Shown here piece after piece: positions 36,890 to 45,096 of a stretch of DNA of 64,000 nt; the first letter of the stretch is position 1; every line of letters starts with the position of its first letter. Origin of the DNA: Devosia aurantiaca (GTDB lineage: Bacteria > Pseudomonadota > Alphaproteobacteria > Rhizobiales > Devosiaceae); the NCBI RefSeq assembly GCF_011058215.1, contig NZ_JAALFG010000003.1:391988-455987 (forward strand), given 5' to 3'. The position numbers were made by a program, and so were the translations under genes. The notes beneath the pieces were generated by a model. The model searched no databases, was not told the origin of the DNA, and worked only from the letters and a program-made list of their open reading frames with translations.

Positions 36890-37701
36890 TTAGCGCGACC
36901 AGGCGCGGAATGCGTCACGCATCTTGACCGTCTCGGTCAGCACGTCGTCGTAAAGTGTGTCCATATAAGCCTGATGGACGACCTCGATCGACAGCCAGTC
37001 GTCGTAGCCGACGTCGCGTAATGCCGAGAACAGCGATGGGAAGTTGATCGTGCCCTGTTCCATCTTGGCCTGCAGCGCGCCCTGCCGAGCCTGGCGCAAA
37101 TGTACATGCCCGGCATGAGGCACGAGGGTTTCGATCTCGTCCTGCCGATAGCCGAGCGCGGTGAAGTGGGCGAGGTCAAGAGTAATCCTCAAACCCGGCA
37201 CCTTGCTGACCAGCTCGTGCACCGCATCGACGGATTCGAGAACGCCATGCACATGCGGCTCGATCGACAGCCCAATACCGCTGCGCTGGCTGGCCTCGAC
37301 CAGAGGCTTCAAGGCCTCTGCCGAATTGGCAATCGCCTGCTTACGGCTCTGGCCGGGATTGATCAGTCCGGGCAGGATGAAAACGCTGTCTCCCCTGCAG
37401 CCTTGGTGAAGGCAAACACCTTCTCGAGATCGGCGACATTGTCGCTGTTGTGACCTAGTGACAGGTTGCGTTCGTCCAGCCCGTTGCCGAACAGGTAATA
37501 AAAATTGGCGATGGCGACCGGCAGTTTCTCGCGCAGTTCTGCGCCGTAGCGCTCGCCATCGCCCAGGACACGCGCCCGGTCGAGCGCCGAGGCGTAAAAG
37601 AAACTGACATCGACCGCGTCTATGCCAAGCACCTTGGCGATACCGCCCACTTCCCCAAAATTCAGGACCGGAAACGACCAGCTGGTGACGCTTAGTTTCA
37701 T
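36890..37701 (-). CDS. Sugar phosphate isomerase/epimerase-like TIM-barrel protein, frame broken once
   Basis: About 270 aa when read through. MKLSVTSWSFPVLNFGEVGG, IGLSIEPHVHGV, LRITLDLAHFTALGY (metal-binding Asp and His) and GHVHLRQARQG are AP-endonuclease-2/xylose-isomerase-like barrel motifs. The frame breaks at the C-run 37392-37395; one added base joins AFTKAAG to GDSVFILPG. Family members epimerise or isomerise sugars and keto-sugars. It overlaps the oxidoreductase gene upstream by 4 bp and precedes the mutarotase gene by 9 bp. Confidence 0.85.
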
Positions 37702-38750
37702 GGCGCGATCTCCTCAGGTCTGCCGCTTCGGGCCGAGCGATACATTCCATCCAGCACTTCGGTGGCGCGGCGGCCTACCGTAGCATTGGCAGGATTGATG
37801 ATGCTTTCGCCAGCGCAAAGCGAGGCGAATAATGCGGCTGGAGAAGCGCTATCATAATCGCCGGCATCGGTGGGCAGCTGCTCGATATGGCTCTTGCCAT
37901 CATGACGATAGGCTTCGACGCGGGCGCGCTCGATGTCATAAACCAGCATGCCCTCGGTCCCGAAGATACGGATATCGATCTGATAGCCGCCCCGCACTTT
38001 GGGAATGGTGCCCGAACCCGATAGCGACATGGTCGCTCCATTGGCAAAGCTGACCACGGCAGCGTCATAATAGTCGACCCCGGCGTCCGAATTGCCCATC
38101 TTGGCGTAGACTTCGACCGGATCGAGATCGATCAGCCGGAACAGCGCGCCCAGCCCGTGGGTCAACTGACCCCAGCCATAGCCGCCCGCGCGTTTCGGGT
38201 CAGCCCAGGTGGAGGCCGGCGGCTCGAACAACGCGCCCTTGGCTTCGACTAAGCCTTCGCCGGCAAACAGATCTGCCAATGCCGAGGCCATTTGCGCCAC
38301 CACATGGCGCACCTCCCCGATATAGCCATCTCGGATTAGCCGATGGGCGGCCTCGGTCATCGGGCGATAATTCCAGCCATAGGGCATCATCACCGATACG
38401 CCCTTGGCCTTGGCAGCGTCGGCGATCGACCGCGCCTCGGCAATGCTGGTGCCAAACGGTTTTTCCACCATGACATGAAGGCCGGCATTAATCGCGAGCA
38501 GCGCATGCTCGGCATGCAGCACATGCGGCGAAGCGATCACCGCCCCGGCCAGCGGCCGTTCGGCCAGCATCTGCTTTGCATCGAGATAGCCATGCTCGAG
38601 CTTGAAATGGCTGAGCACCTTGTCGAGCCCTTCCTGATCGGGGCGAACCACGGCAACCGATTTGACCGCCTCATGGGCCACCAGGGTGGGAATATGAGCC
38701 GCACAGGCCCACCATCCGGCACCGATGACACCGATCTCGACTTGCTTCAC
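37698..38750 (-). CDS. Gfo/Idh/MocA family oxidoreductase
   Basis: 350 aa from GTG 38750, which has a GGGGAGG ribosome site and starts VKQVEIGVIGAGWWACAAHIPTL; the open frame upstream has no homology. The N-terminal Rossmann motif, the EKPFGTS motif with its catalytic lysine, and the C-terminal alpha/beta domain are present. Family enzymes oxidise sugars or cyclitols with NAD(P), often sugar to lactone. With an epimerase and a mutarotase behind it in one minus-strand unit, it may be the entry dehydrogenase for the 6-deoxy sugar. Operator site 4 lies 138 bp upstream. Confidence 0.93.
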   Translation of the reverse strand: MKQVEIGVIGAGWWACAAHIPTLVAHEAVKSVAVVRPDQEGLDKVLSHFKLEHGYLDAKQMLAERPLAGAVIASPHVLHAEHALLAINAGLHVMVEKPFGTSIAEARSIADAAKAKGVSVMMPYGWNYRPMTEAAHRLIRDGYIGEVRHVVAQMASALADLFAGEGLVEAKGALFEPPASTWADPKRAGGYGWGQLTHGLGALFRLIDLDPVEVYAKMGNSDAGVDYYDAAVVSFANGATMSLSGSGTIPKVRGGYQIDIRIFGTEGMLVYDIERARVEAYRHDGKSHIEQLPTDAGDYDSASPAALFASLCAGESIINPANATVGRRATEVLDGMYRSARSGRPEEIAP

Positions 38751-38887
38751 GGCATGTTCCTCCCCTGGTGTTCGAGCTGCCACTTCAGTTAGCCATCGCG
38801 TCGACGTCAGTGCTTCGATCTGCTCTGCAAACCTTGCAGCCTCATGTCTGACGATCAAGGCGCTCCAAACCAAAACTCAAAGTGACC

Positions 38888-38904
38888 AAGTGGCCTGTCC
38901 ACTT
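38888..38904. promoter_or_regulatory. Operator palindrome AAGTGG-CCTGT-CCACTT (site 4)
   Basis: Fourth copy, identical in its centre to site 3, upstream of the minus-strand oxidoreductase unit. As at site 3, a second dyad starts 1 bp away. Confidence 0.8.
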
Positions 38905-38905
38905 A

Positions 38906-38935
38906 TTGACTAACGACGAGGCGCTTGTTAGTCAA
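38906..38935. promoter_or_regulatory. Second dyad TTGACTAAC-N12-GTTAGTCAA
   Basis: Perfect 9-bp inverted repeat with a 12-bp spacer, the same design as at 33678-33709. It may be a promoter with TTGACT -35 boxes on both strands or a site for a second regulator. Confidence 0.6.
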
Positions 38936-39068
38936 CCTGGGTCTCTGCTTGCCAAGACCAGGGAGGAGGGAGGACGTTATGGTCGACCGAGTCAGACACG
39001 AGAAGATGCGCGGCAGAGCCGCTGCGACCAGCCCGATCAGGATTGGGTTGGTCGAAAGACGCTTTATT
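38936..39068 (+). other. Ribosome site and start codon with no gene behind them (possible 5' gene remnant)
   Basis: A very strong purine-rich ribosome site at 38961-38973 is followed by ATG 38979 (MVDRVRHEKMRGRAA...). The reading frame soon enters the opposite strand of the AraC gene, where its codon content is that of a shadow. The segment therefore looks like the promoter, leader and first codons of a lost gene formerly driven from operator site 4. Confidence 0.35.
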
Positions 39069-39953
39069 TCAAACCAGCGCGATGCGGTTCTTCTCTCGCC
39101 ACTCCGACGGCGCCAAGCCTGTGGCCTTGCGGAACTGCGAGGAGAAGTGGAAGGCGGAGTTGTAGCCAAGATAGGCGGCAATGGCTTTGACCGACTTGTC
39201 GGAATTGCGCAGCAGTTCGCAGGCCCGGCGGATGCGGACGTCAGTCTGGTATTGCTTGAGCGACATTCCCGCATGCTGGCGAAAGAGCCGTCGCAGCGTC
39301 GAATAGCTGACCCCCAGGTCGCGCGCCACCGCTTCAAGCGAAGGCGGTTCGCCGCTTTTCTCCATCAATATCCGCCGCGCCCGCTCGACCATGCGCACCT
39401 GCCCCTGCTCGGTGGGTTCGAGCGACTGGCACAACTGCGCCAACAGTTGCAGGCTCAGCGCCGAAAGCGTCGGCTGGTGCCGCAGGGCATCCTGGCGGGC
39501 CAGCGCACCGATTTGGGCGAACACGGCCTCCGCTTCGGCACCGCCGTGCCAGACCGGGCGTTCGGGCGACACCAGCCCAAGGTCCATCACCCGATCAAAG
39601 GCAGCGCCGCGGCACTCAATCCAGCTTTCCACCCAACCTGTTTCGGGGTGGGGAGAAAAGCGATGCCACACGCCTGGAAACAGCAGGATGACGTCGCCCG
39701 CCTCGATCGGATGCACTTCCTCCGGCCAGGGCGCAGATTGCATGCGGCCTGCGCCCTCACTGATCAGGGCGAACTGATAGGCCTGCAGCGTGCGCCCCTT
39801 CTCCCAGACAAAATGATGATCATCGGGGTGGCGCATCGGCGGATAGATGGCGCCGGCCTCGATGCGCGTGTGGCCAGTGGAAAGTGCAGTGCAGCCAAGG
39901 GCTTCGCACAGTCCACTGTCGGGCAGATAGGTGAAATAATCCGATCCGTGCAT
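39069..39953 (-). CDS. AraC-family transcriptional regulator
   Basis: 294 aa. An N-terminal cupin-like sensor domain (HHFVWEKGRTLQAYQFALISEG, EAGDVILLFPGVWHRF) is followed by a C-terminal pair of HTH motifs (LEAVARDLGVSYSTLRRLFRQHAGMSLKQYQ and VKAIAAYLGYNSAFHFSSQFRKATGLAPSEWR). It probably senses a sugar and activates the divergent isomerase/ABC-transporter operon starting at 40100. Two long direct repeats in the intergenic region are the likely binding sites. Confidence 0.93.
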   Translation of the reverse strand: MHGSDYFTYLPDSGLCEALGCTALSTGHTRIEAGAIYPPMRHPDDHHFVWEKGRTLQAYQFALISEGAGRMQSAPWPEEVHPIEAGDVILLFPGVWHRFSPHPETGWVESWIECRGAAFDRVMDLGLVSPERPVWHGGAEAEAVFAQIGALARQDALRHQPTLSALSLQLLAQLCQSLEPTEQGQVRMVERARRILMEKSGEPPSLEAVARDLGVSYSTLRRLFRQHAGMSLKQYQTDVRIRRACELLRNSDKSVKAIAAYLGYNSAFHFSSQFRKATGLAPSEWREKNRIALV

Positions 39954-39954
39954 T

Positions 39955-40054
39955 GGTCAGTTTTTGTATGTTTTAGATCAATAAGCGAAAGTGGTACCGG
40001 CTTTCCGGTTGCAGTGCGAGTGTTAAGGTCTGCCTCAAGGTCAGTTTTTGAATG
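39955..40054 (+). promoter_or_regulatory. Paired direct repeats GGTCAGTTTTTG(T/A)ATG between araC and the isomerase operon
   Basis: Copies at 39955-39970 and 40039-40054 match at 15 of 16 positions in the same orientation and start exactly 84 bp apart, close to eight helical turns. This arrangement is typical of AraC-family half-sites that can loop DNA. The first lies at the araC start codon and the second about 45 bp before the isomerase-like gene. Confidence 0.55.
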
Positions 40055-40099
40055 ACCGGCATGTCTGCGGAAAATGCCGCGGCAATTGGGAGGAATGGC

Positions 40100-41550
40100 A
40101 TGGAGCTCGGTTTCGAGACGACTGCTGCACGTCGACCGCTTAAGGTCGGCCTGTTCGGCATCGGCCTCGATGCCTATTGGCCTCAGTTCGAAGGCCTTAA
40201 GGCGCGGCTTGAAGGTTATGTCGAGGTTGTGGCGGCCAAGCTGGCCCGCCCCGGCGTTGAAATCGTCAACCTCGGCCTCATCGATAACCCCGCCAAAGCG
40301 CTGGAAGCAGGGCACGATTTCCGCGTGGCCGATGTCGACCTGATCTTCCTTTATGGCACGACTTACGCCCTCTCTTCCACCGTCCTGCCGGTCGTTCGCC
40401 GTGCCGGCGTGCCGGTGATAATTCTTAATCTGCAGCCTGAAAAAGCCATCGACTACGCAGCTTTCAACAAGCTGGGCAATCGCACCAGGATGACCGGCGA
40501 ATGGCTGGCCTATTGCGCCGCATGTCCGGTGCCTGAAATCGCCAATGTCTTCACGCGCGCGGGCATTGCCACGCACCAGATCACTGGCGTTCTCGAAGGT
40601 GACAGTCATGTCGACGCTCAGATCGAAGATTGGATCGAGGCTGCCCGAGTTGCCCACGTCATGGCCCACAACCGCCTCGGCGTCATGGGCCACTACTACA
40701 ATGGCATGCTCGACATTTATTCCGACCTCACCGCCCAGAGCGCGGCATTCGGCACTGCCATTGAATTCATGGAAATGGATGAGCTCGCCCAGATCCGGCG
40801 CGAGCTGGAAGCCTCTGAGATCGACGCCATGCTGGCGCGCATCCATGCCGAATTTGATATCGAGGCAGGCTGTGACGAGGCCGAATTGCGCCGCGCCGCT
40901 GCTACGGCCGCCGCTTTGATGAGGCTCGTTGAGCGACATGACATCGGCTCGATGGCCTATTTCTACGTCTCGGTGCCGGGCCATGAACACGAGGACATCA
41001 TCTCCTCGGTTATTTTGGGCTGTTCGCTCCTGACCGCTTGTGGTGTTCCGGTCGCGGGCGAATACGAAATCAAGAATGCCCAGGCCATGAAGATCATGGA
41101 CGCCTTTGGCGTTGGCGGCTCTTTCACCGAATACTACGCCATCGACTACGCCGACGACGTGGTGCTGATGGGCCATGACGGCCCCGGCCACACAAAGATT
41201 GCTCAGGGCAAGACCAAAGTACGGCCCCTCGAAGTCTATCACGGCAAGGTGGGCAAAGGCGTTTCGGTGGAAATGTCGGTGCGCCACGGTCCCGTGACAC
41301 TGCTCTCGGTAATCGAGCGCGAGGGCAAGGTCCAGTTGCTGGTTGCCGAAGGGAGTCTGTCCCCGGGCCGGTTCTGGAAATCGGCAATACCAACAGCCGT
41401 TATCGCTTCGCCAACGGCGCTCGCGCCTTCACCGAAGCGTGGAATGCCGCCGGACCTGCGCATCATTGCGCAGTCGGCGTCGGACATGTCGCCAACAGAC
41501 TGGAAAAGCTCGCAAAGCTGTTGAAGCTTGAGCTGATCCGCGTGGTCTGA
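40100..41550 (+). CDS. L-arabinose/L-fucose isomerase-like protein (copy 2), frame broken near the C-terminus
   Basis: About 483 aa from ATG 40100, with GGGAGG 6 nt upstream. [57 protein letters not shown] and [14 protein letters not shown] are characteristic of the AraA-like family; the last has the shape of the metal and substrate site. The frame breaks at the G-run 41351-41353. One added G restores [21 protein letters not shown] and a stop at 41550. It heads an operon with a ribose-type ABC transporter and is probably the first enzyme acting on the imported sugar. Confidence 0.88.
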
Positions 41551-41577
41551 ATAAGTTTACCAGGAGGAGAAACGACC

Positions 41578-42609
41578 ATGAACTTTACCAGATTATCCCG
41601 TCCACTCGGCATGGCGCTCGGCCTTGCCGCGCTTGTCGGTTCGATGGCCATGCCGGCTGTAGCCCAGGATGCCGGCATCACGCCGCCACCCGAAGTCGTC
41701 CAGTTCGGCGAGATCGAAGCCGGCAGCGGCGAGGGCCTCACCATCGGTTTCACCCAGCTTGGCCTCGGTGTTCCATTCACCGAAGCACTACAGCGCGGCA
41801 TGGTTGCCGCCGCTGAAACCGCAGGCGTCAATCTCGTGACCTGCGACTCCAAGTTCGATGCTGCCGCAGCGCTCGATTGCGCCCGTCAGTTCCGCACTCA
41901 GAACGTTGATGGTCTGGTGACCTTCCAGGCCGACGCCGCCGCCGCTGCTAATATCTGCGCCGAAGGCCCACAGGTCCCTGTGATTGCCATCGACATCGAG
42001 CAGCAGCCCTGCCAGACCGCTTTCGTCGGCGCAGCAAACACCTATGCCGGCCAGATCGTCGGCTATGCCATCGGCCAGTACTTCAAGGAAAACTTCGATT
42101 GCGAATACGACGCATTCGTATCCCTTGAATCCCTGGCAGTTGGCGTCGTCAACGACCAGCGTATGGGCGGTATGCGTGATGGCTTTGCCCAGGTCTGCGG
42201 CGAGGTGCAGAACCTTCGCGTCATCGATACCGGAGCCGGTGGCCAGGCCGATGCCGCCCAGCGCCAGATGACCGATACGCTCACAGCCCTGCCAGGCGCA
42301 CAGCGCATCATCACGGTAGGCATCAATGAAGACGTGATCACCGGCGCACTGGCCGCTGCCCGCTCGCAGAACCGCACCGAAAACCTATATCTCGGCGCGC
42401 AGAACTTCGACCCGAGCAACTGCCAGATCTGGACGGCACCGAACTTCATCGCCACCGCTGCCTACTATCCGGAGCGTTACGCAGAACTGATCATCCCCAA
42501 CATCATCAAGGCCGTGAAGGGTGAAACCATCGCCAAGCAGATCCTCGTCCCCCACGAGGTTATCAGCAAGGACAACATGATGACCATTTACCCAGAGACC
42601 AACTGCTGA
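41578..42609 (+). CDS. Sugar ABC transporter substrate-binding protein (ribose/periplasmic-binding type 1 family)
   Basis: 343 aa, with a Sec signal peptide (MNFTRLSRPLGMALGLAALVG..., cleavage near VAQDA) and an AGGAGG ribosome site. TIGFTQLGLGVPFTEALQRGM, FRTQNVDGLVTFQADA and NDQRMGGMRDGFAQVCG are peripla_BP_4 features. Five or more cysteines in the mature protein (CDS, DCARQF, NICAEG, QPCQT, DCEYD) suggest periplasmic disulfides, which is unusual in this family. It hands a sugar to the permease encoded downstream. Its stop overlaps the ATPase start by one base. Confidence 0.93.
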   Translation: MNFTRLSRPLGMALGLAALVGSMAMPAVAQDAGITPPPEVVQFGEIEAGSGEGLTIGFTQLGLGVPFTEALQRGMVAAAETAGVNLVTCDSKFDAAAALDCARQFRTQNVDGLVTFQADAAAAANICAEGPQVPVIAIDIEQQPCQTAFVGAANTYAGQIVGYAIGQYFKENFDCEYDAFVSLESLAVGVVNDQRMGGMRDGFAQVCGEVQNLRVIDTGAGGQADAAQRQMTDTLTALPGAQRIITVGINEDVITGALAAARSQNRTENLYLGAQNFDPSNCQIWTAPNFIATAAYYPERYAELIIPNIIKAVKGETIAKQILVPHEVISKDNMMTIYPETNC

Positions 42610-44110
42610 TGTCTGGCGCGACTTTTCTCTCCGTCCGCGGAATCAGAAAGTCGTTCGGCCCGGTCAAGGTCCTCCACGGTGTGGACCTTGATCTTTCCCG
42701 AGGCAGCGTTACGGCGCTCCTCGGGGAAAACGGGGCCGGCAAATCGACCTTCGTGCGCATCCTGGCCGGGGACCATCGTCCCGATGACGGCACTATCGAG
42801 GTGGAAGGCACGCCGACGAGCTTTCGGACGGTTACCCAATCACGCAATGCCGGCATTCGCCTGATCGCCCAGGAAATCGCCGACGCGCCGACTTTGTCCG
42901 TCGCGGAAAATATTGCCTTGGGCGCGCTCCCGAACCGTCTTGGTTTCGTCGATCGCAAGGCGATGCGGAACATGGCGCAAAAGGCGCTCGACGCACTTGG
43001 TGCCGACCTGCCGCTCGATGCCCCGGTATCGAGCCTGCGCCTGGGGAACGTCAGATCGTCGAGATTGCCCGCGCTACCGCTGGTGCCTCGCAATGCCTGA
43101 TTTTTGATGAGCCGACCGCCGCCCTGTCCGACGCTGAAACGCAACGTCTTTTTGCGCTGATTAAGCGCATGCAGCAGTCTGGCGTGGCCATCCTCTACAT
43201 TACCCATCGCCTCGACGAGGTCTTCGCCATCGCTGATCGCGTCTGCGTTTTACGCGACGGCCGCGTGTCGCTCGATACCGCCACTGCCGATGTCGACCAA
43301 ACCCAGGTGGTGACGGCCATGGTCGGTCATGCCATCGCAGCTCACGGCGAGCGCTACAGTTTTGAAGGCTCCACCGCAAACCCACTGCTTGCGGTCGAGA
43401 ACCTGACGTCCGACACCTTCACCGATGTCGATCTCACCGTCGCTCCGGGCGAAATCGTGGGCCTTTATGGCAAGATTGGCTCGGGCGTGCCCGAATTGGC
43501 CGGAGCGCTGTTCGGCGCTGGCGACTACCAGACCGGCACGGTGCGGCTCGAGCGCCGCGAGGTCAAGTTTTCCCATCCCGACGAGGCGATCCGCCAAGGC
43601 GTCGGTTTCCTGCCCGCCGACCGCGCCAGCGAGGGCCTGTTGCGGCCTCGCTCCGTGGCGGAAAACCTCGCCGCACCAAGCTGGTCGCGGCTGGCCAGCG
43701 GCGGCATGATTTCGCGCTCTACCGAAGCTCGGGCCTTTGCCAATTGGCACAAGGTGCTCAAGGTTCGCTCCCGCGAAGACGGCTCGGAAGCCATCACCAC
43801 CCTTTCTGGTGGCAATCAGCAGAAGGTCCTGCTTGGCCGCTGGCTGGAAGCTGGCTCCAAACTCCTGCTGCTGGTCGAACCCACCCGCGGCGTCGATGTC
43901 GGCGCGCGACAGGAAATCTACGGCGTCTTGCGAGAGTTGGCACGACAGGGCCACGGCATCCTGATCGCCAGCTCCGACTACGAAGACATTACCGAGGCCG
44001 CGACGCGCGCAATGGTCATGGTGCGGGGCAGGGTGGTTGCCCATCTGCCCCAGGATGAAATTACAACAGAGCGGCTCACCGAAGCTGCAGGAGGCGGCGT
44101 CCATGCCTGA
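42609..44110 (+). CDS. Sugar ABC transporter ATP-binding protein (RbsA/MglA type), frame broken once
   Basis: About 500 aa when read through, with two ABC domains as in RbsA. The first has LLGENGAGKSTFVRIL and, after the break, a LIFDEPTAALSD Walker B. The second is the degenerate-type domain with LYGKIGSGVPELAGALFG, TLSGGNQQKVLLGRWL and LLVEPTRGVDVGA. The frame breaks at the G-run 43043-43046; one added G gives SLRLGERQIVEIARAT, restoring the signature-like region. It overlaps both neighbours, showing a single operon. It powers monosaccharide import. Confidence 0.9.
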
Positions 44111-45085
44111 TCAGGCTTCAATCACCACAGCTGGCGTGCCAGCCGCACCCCGTGCAACCCGCCGCATGAAGGCTCCCGAATGGGGCGCACTGCTGCTGTT
44201 CCTCCTCGCCGAGATGGTGTTTTTCACCCTCAACTCGCAATATTTTCTGACTTGGCCGAACTGGGTCAACATCATCACTGCGCTCTCTATCACCGGCATA
44301 CTTGCCGCCGGCGGCACCATCCTGCTGATCGCGGGGCAGTTCGACCTCTCAGTAGGCAGCGGAACAGCATTCGTCGCCCTGATGTTTGCGATCGCAGCGC
44401 AGAGCATGGGCATTATTCCAGCCACGGGCGTCGCCTTGCTGGTTGGTGCGGGCATTGGCGTCCTCAATGGTTTTCTGGTCACCGTTGTCGGTGTCAACGC
44501 CCTGATTACCACTTTGGGCACCCTTGCCATCTTCCGCGGCCTAACCCTTTCGATCGGCGGAGCGAGCAGTGTGCGCATCAATGGCTTCGATTGGGCCATC
44601 GCCCGTCCATTCTTTGACATACCGCTCTCGGCCGTGCTGTTCCTCGTGATCGCAATCGTGGTAGCCATTGTGCTGGCGCGTACCGTTTTTGGGCGCACCA
44701 TTTATGCCATCGGCGCCAATGAAAACGCCGCGCGCCTAGTCGGCATTCGCACCAAGCGCACGCTGTTCATGGGATTTGTCATTTCCGGCCTATGCATGGC
44801 GGTAACGGGCCTGGTCAGCGCCTCCCAGCTCGGCTCGACCTCTGGTACGACAGGAACCGGCCTGGAACTCGCCGTCGTTACGGCAATCATCCTGGGCGGC
44901 ACCTCGCTCAAGGGGGCACGGGCACTATGTTCGGCACCATTTTGGGCCTGCTCATCGTCGGCGTGCTCAACAACGGCATGACGCTGATGAACATTAACTC
45001 GACCTGGCAGCAGGTTGCCGCTGGCACTTTGCTCATCCTGGCCGTGTCCTTCGACCAGATCCGCCAGCGCTTCATCCGCAGCTAG
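44103..45085 (+). CDS. Sugar ABC transporter permease (RbsC type), frame broken once
   Basis: About 327 aa when read through, with around ten hydrophobic segments. GTILLIAGQFDLSVGSGTAFVAL, NALITTLGTLAIFRGL, AIGANENAARLVGI and LGGTSLKGG are RbsC-family hallmarks. The frame breaks at the G-run 44912-44916; one added G gives SLKGGTGTMFGTILGLLIVGV. ATG 44103 overlaps the ATPase stop by 8 bp. It forms the membrane channel of the importer. Confidence 0.9.
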
Positions 45086-45096
45086 GACGGCGCCCG

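Noticed and set aside
38925..40055. A 376-aa plus-strand open frame across the AraC region
   Set aside because: It is the antisense shadow of a well-supported AraC regulator, with low-complexity Arg/Leu-rich content and no family features.
39764..41287. A 507-aa minus-strand open frame opposite the isomerase-like gene
   Set aside because: Shadow of a conserved coding region; its His/Asp/Gly-rich composition is typical of antisense translation in GC-rich DNA.
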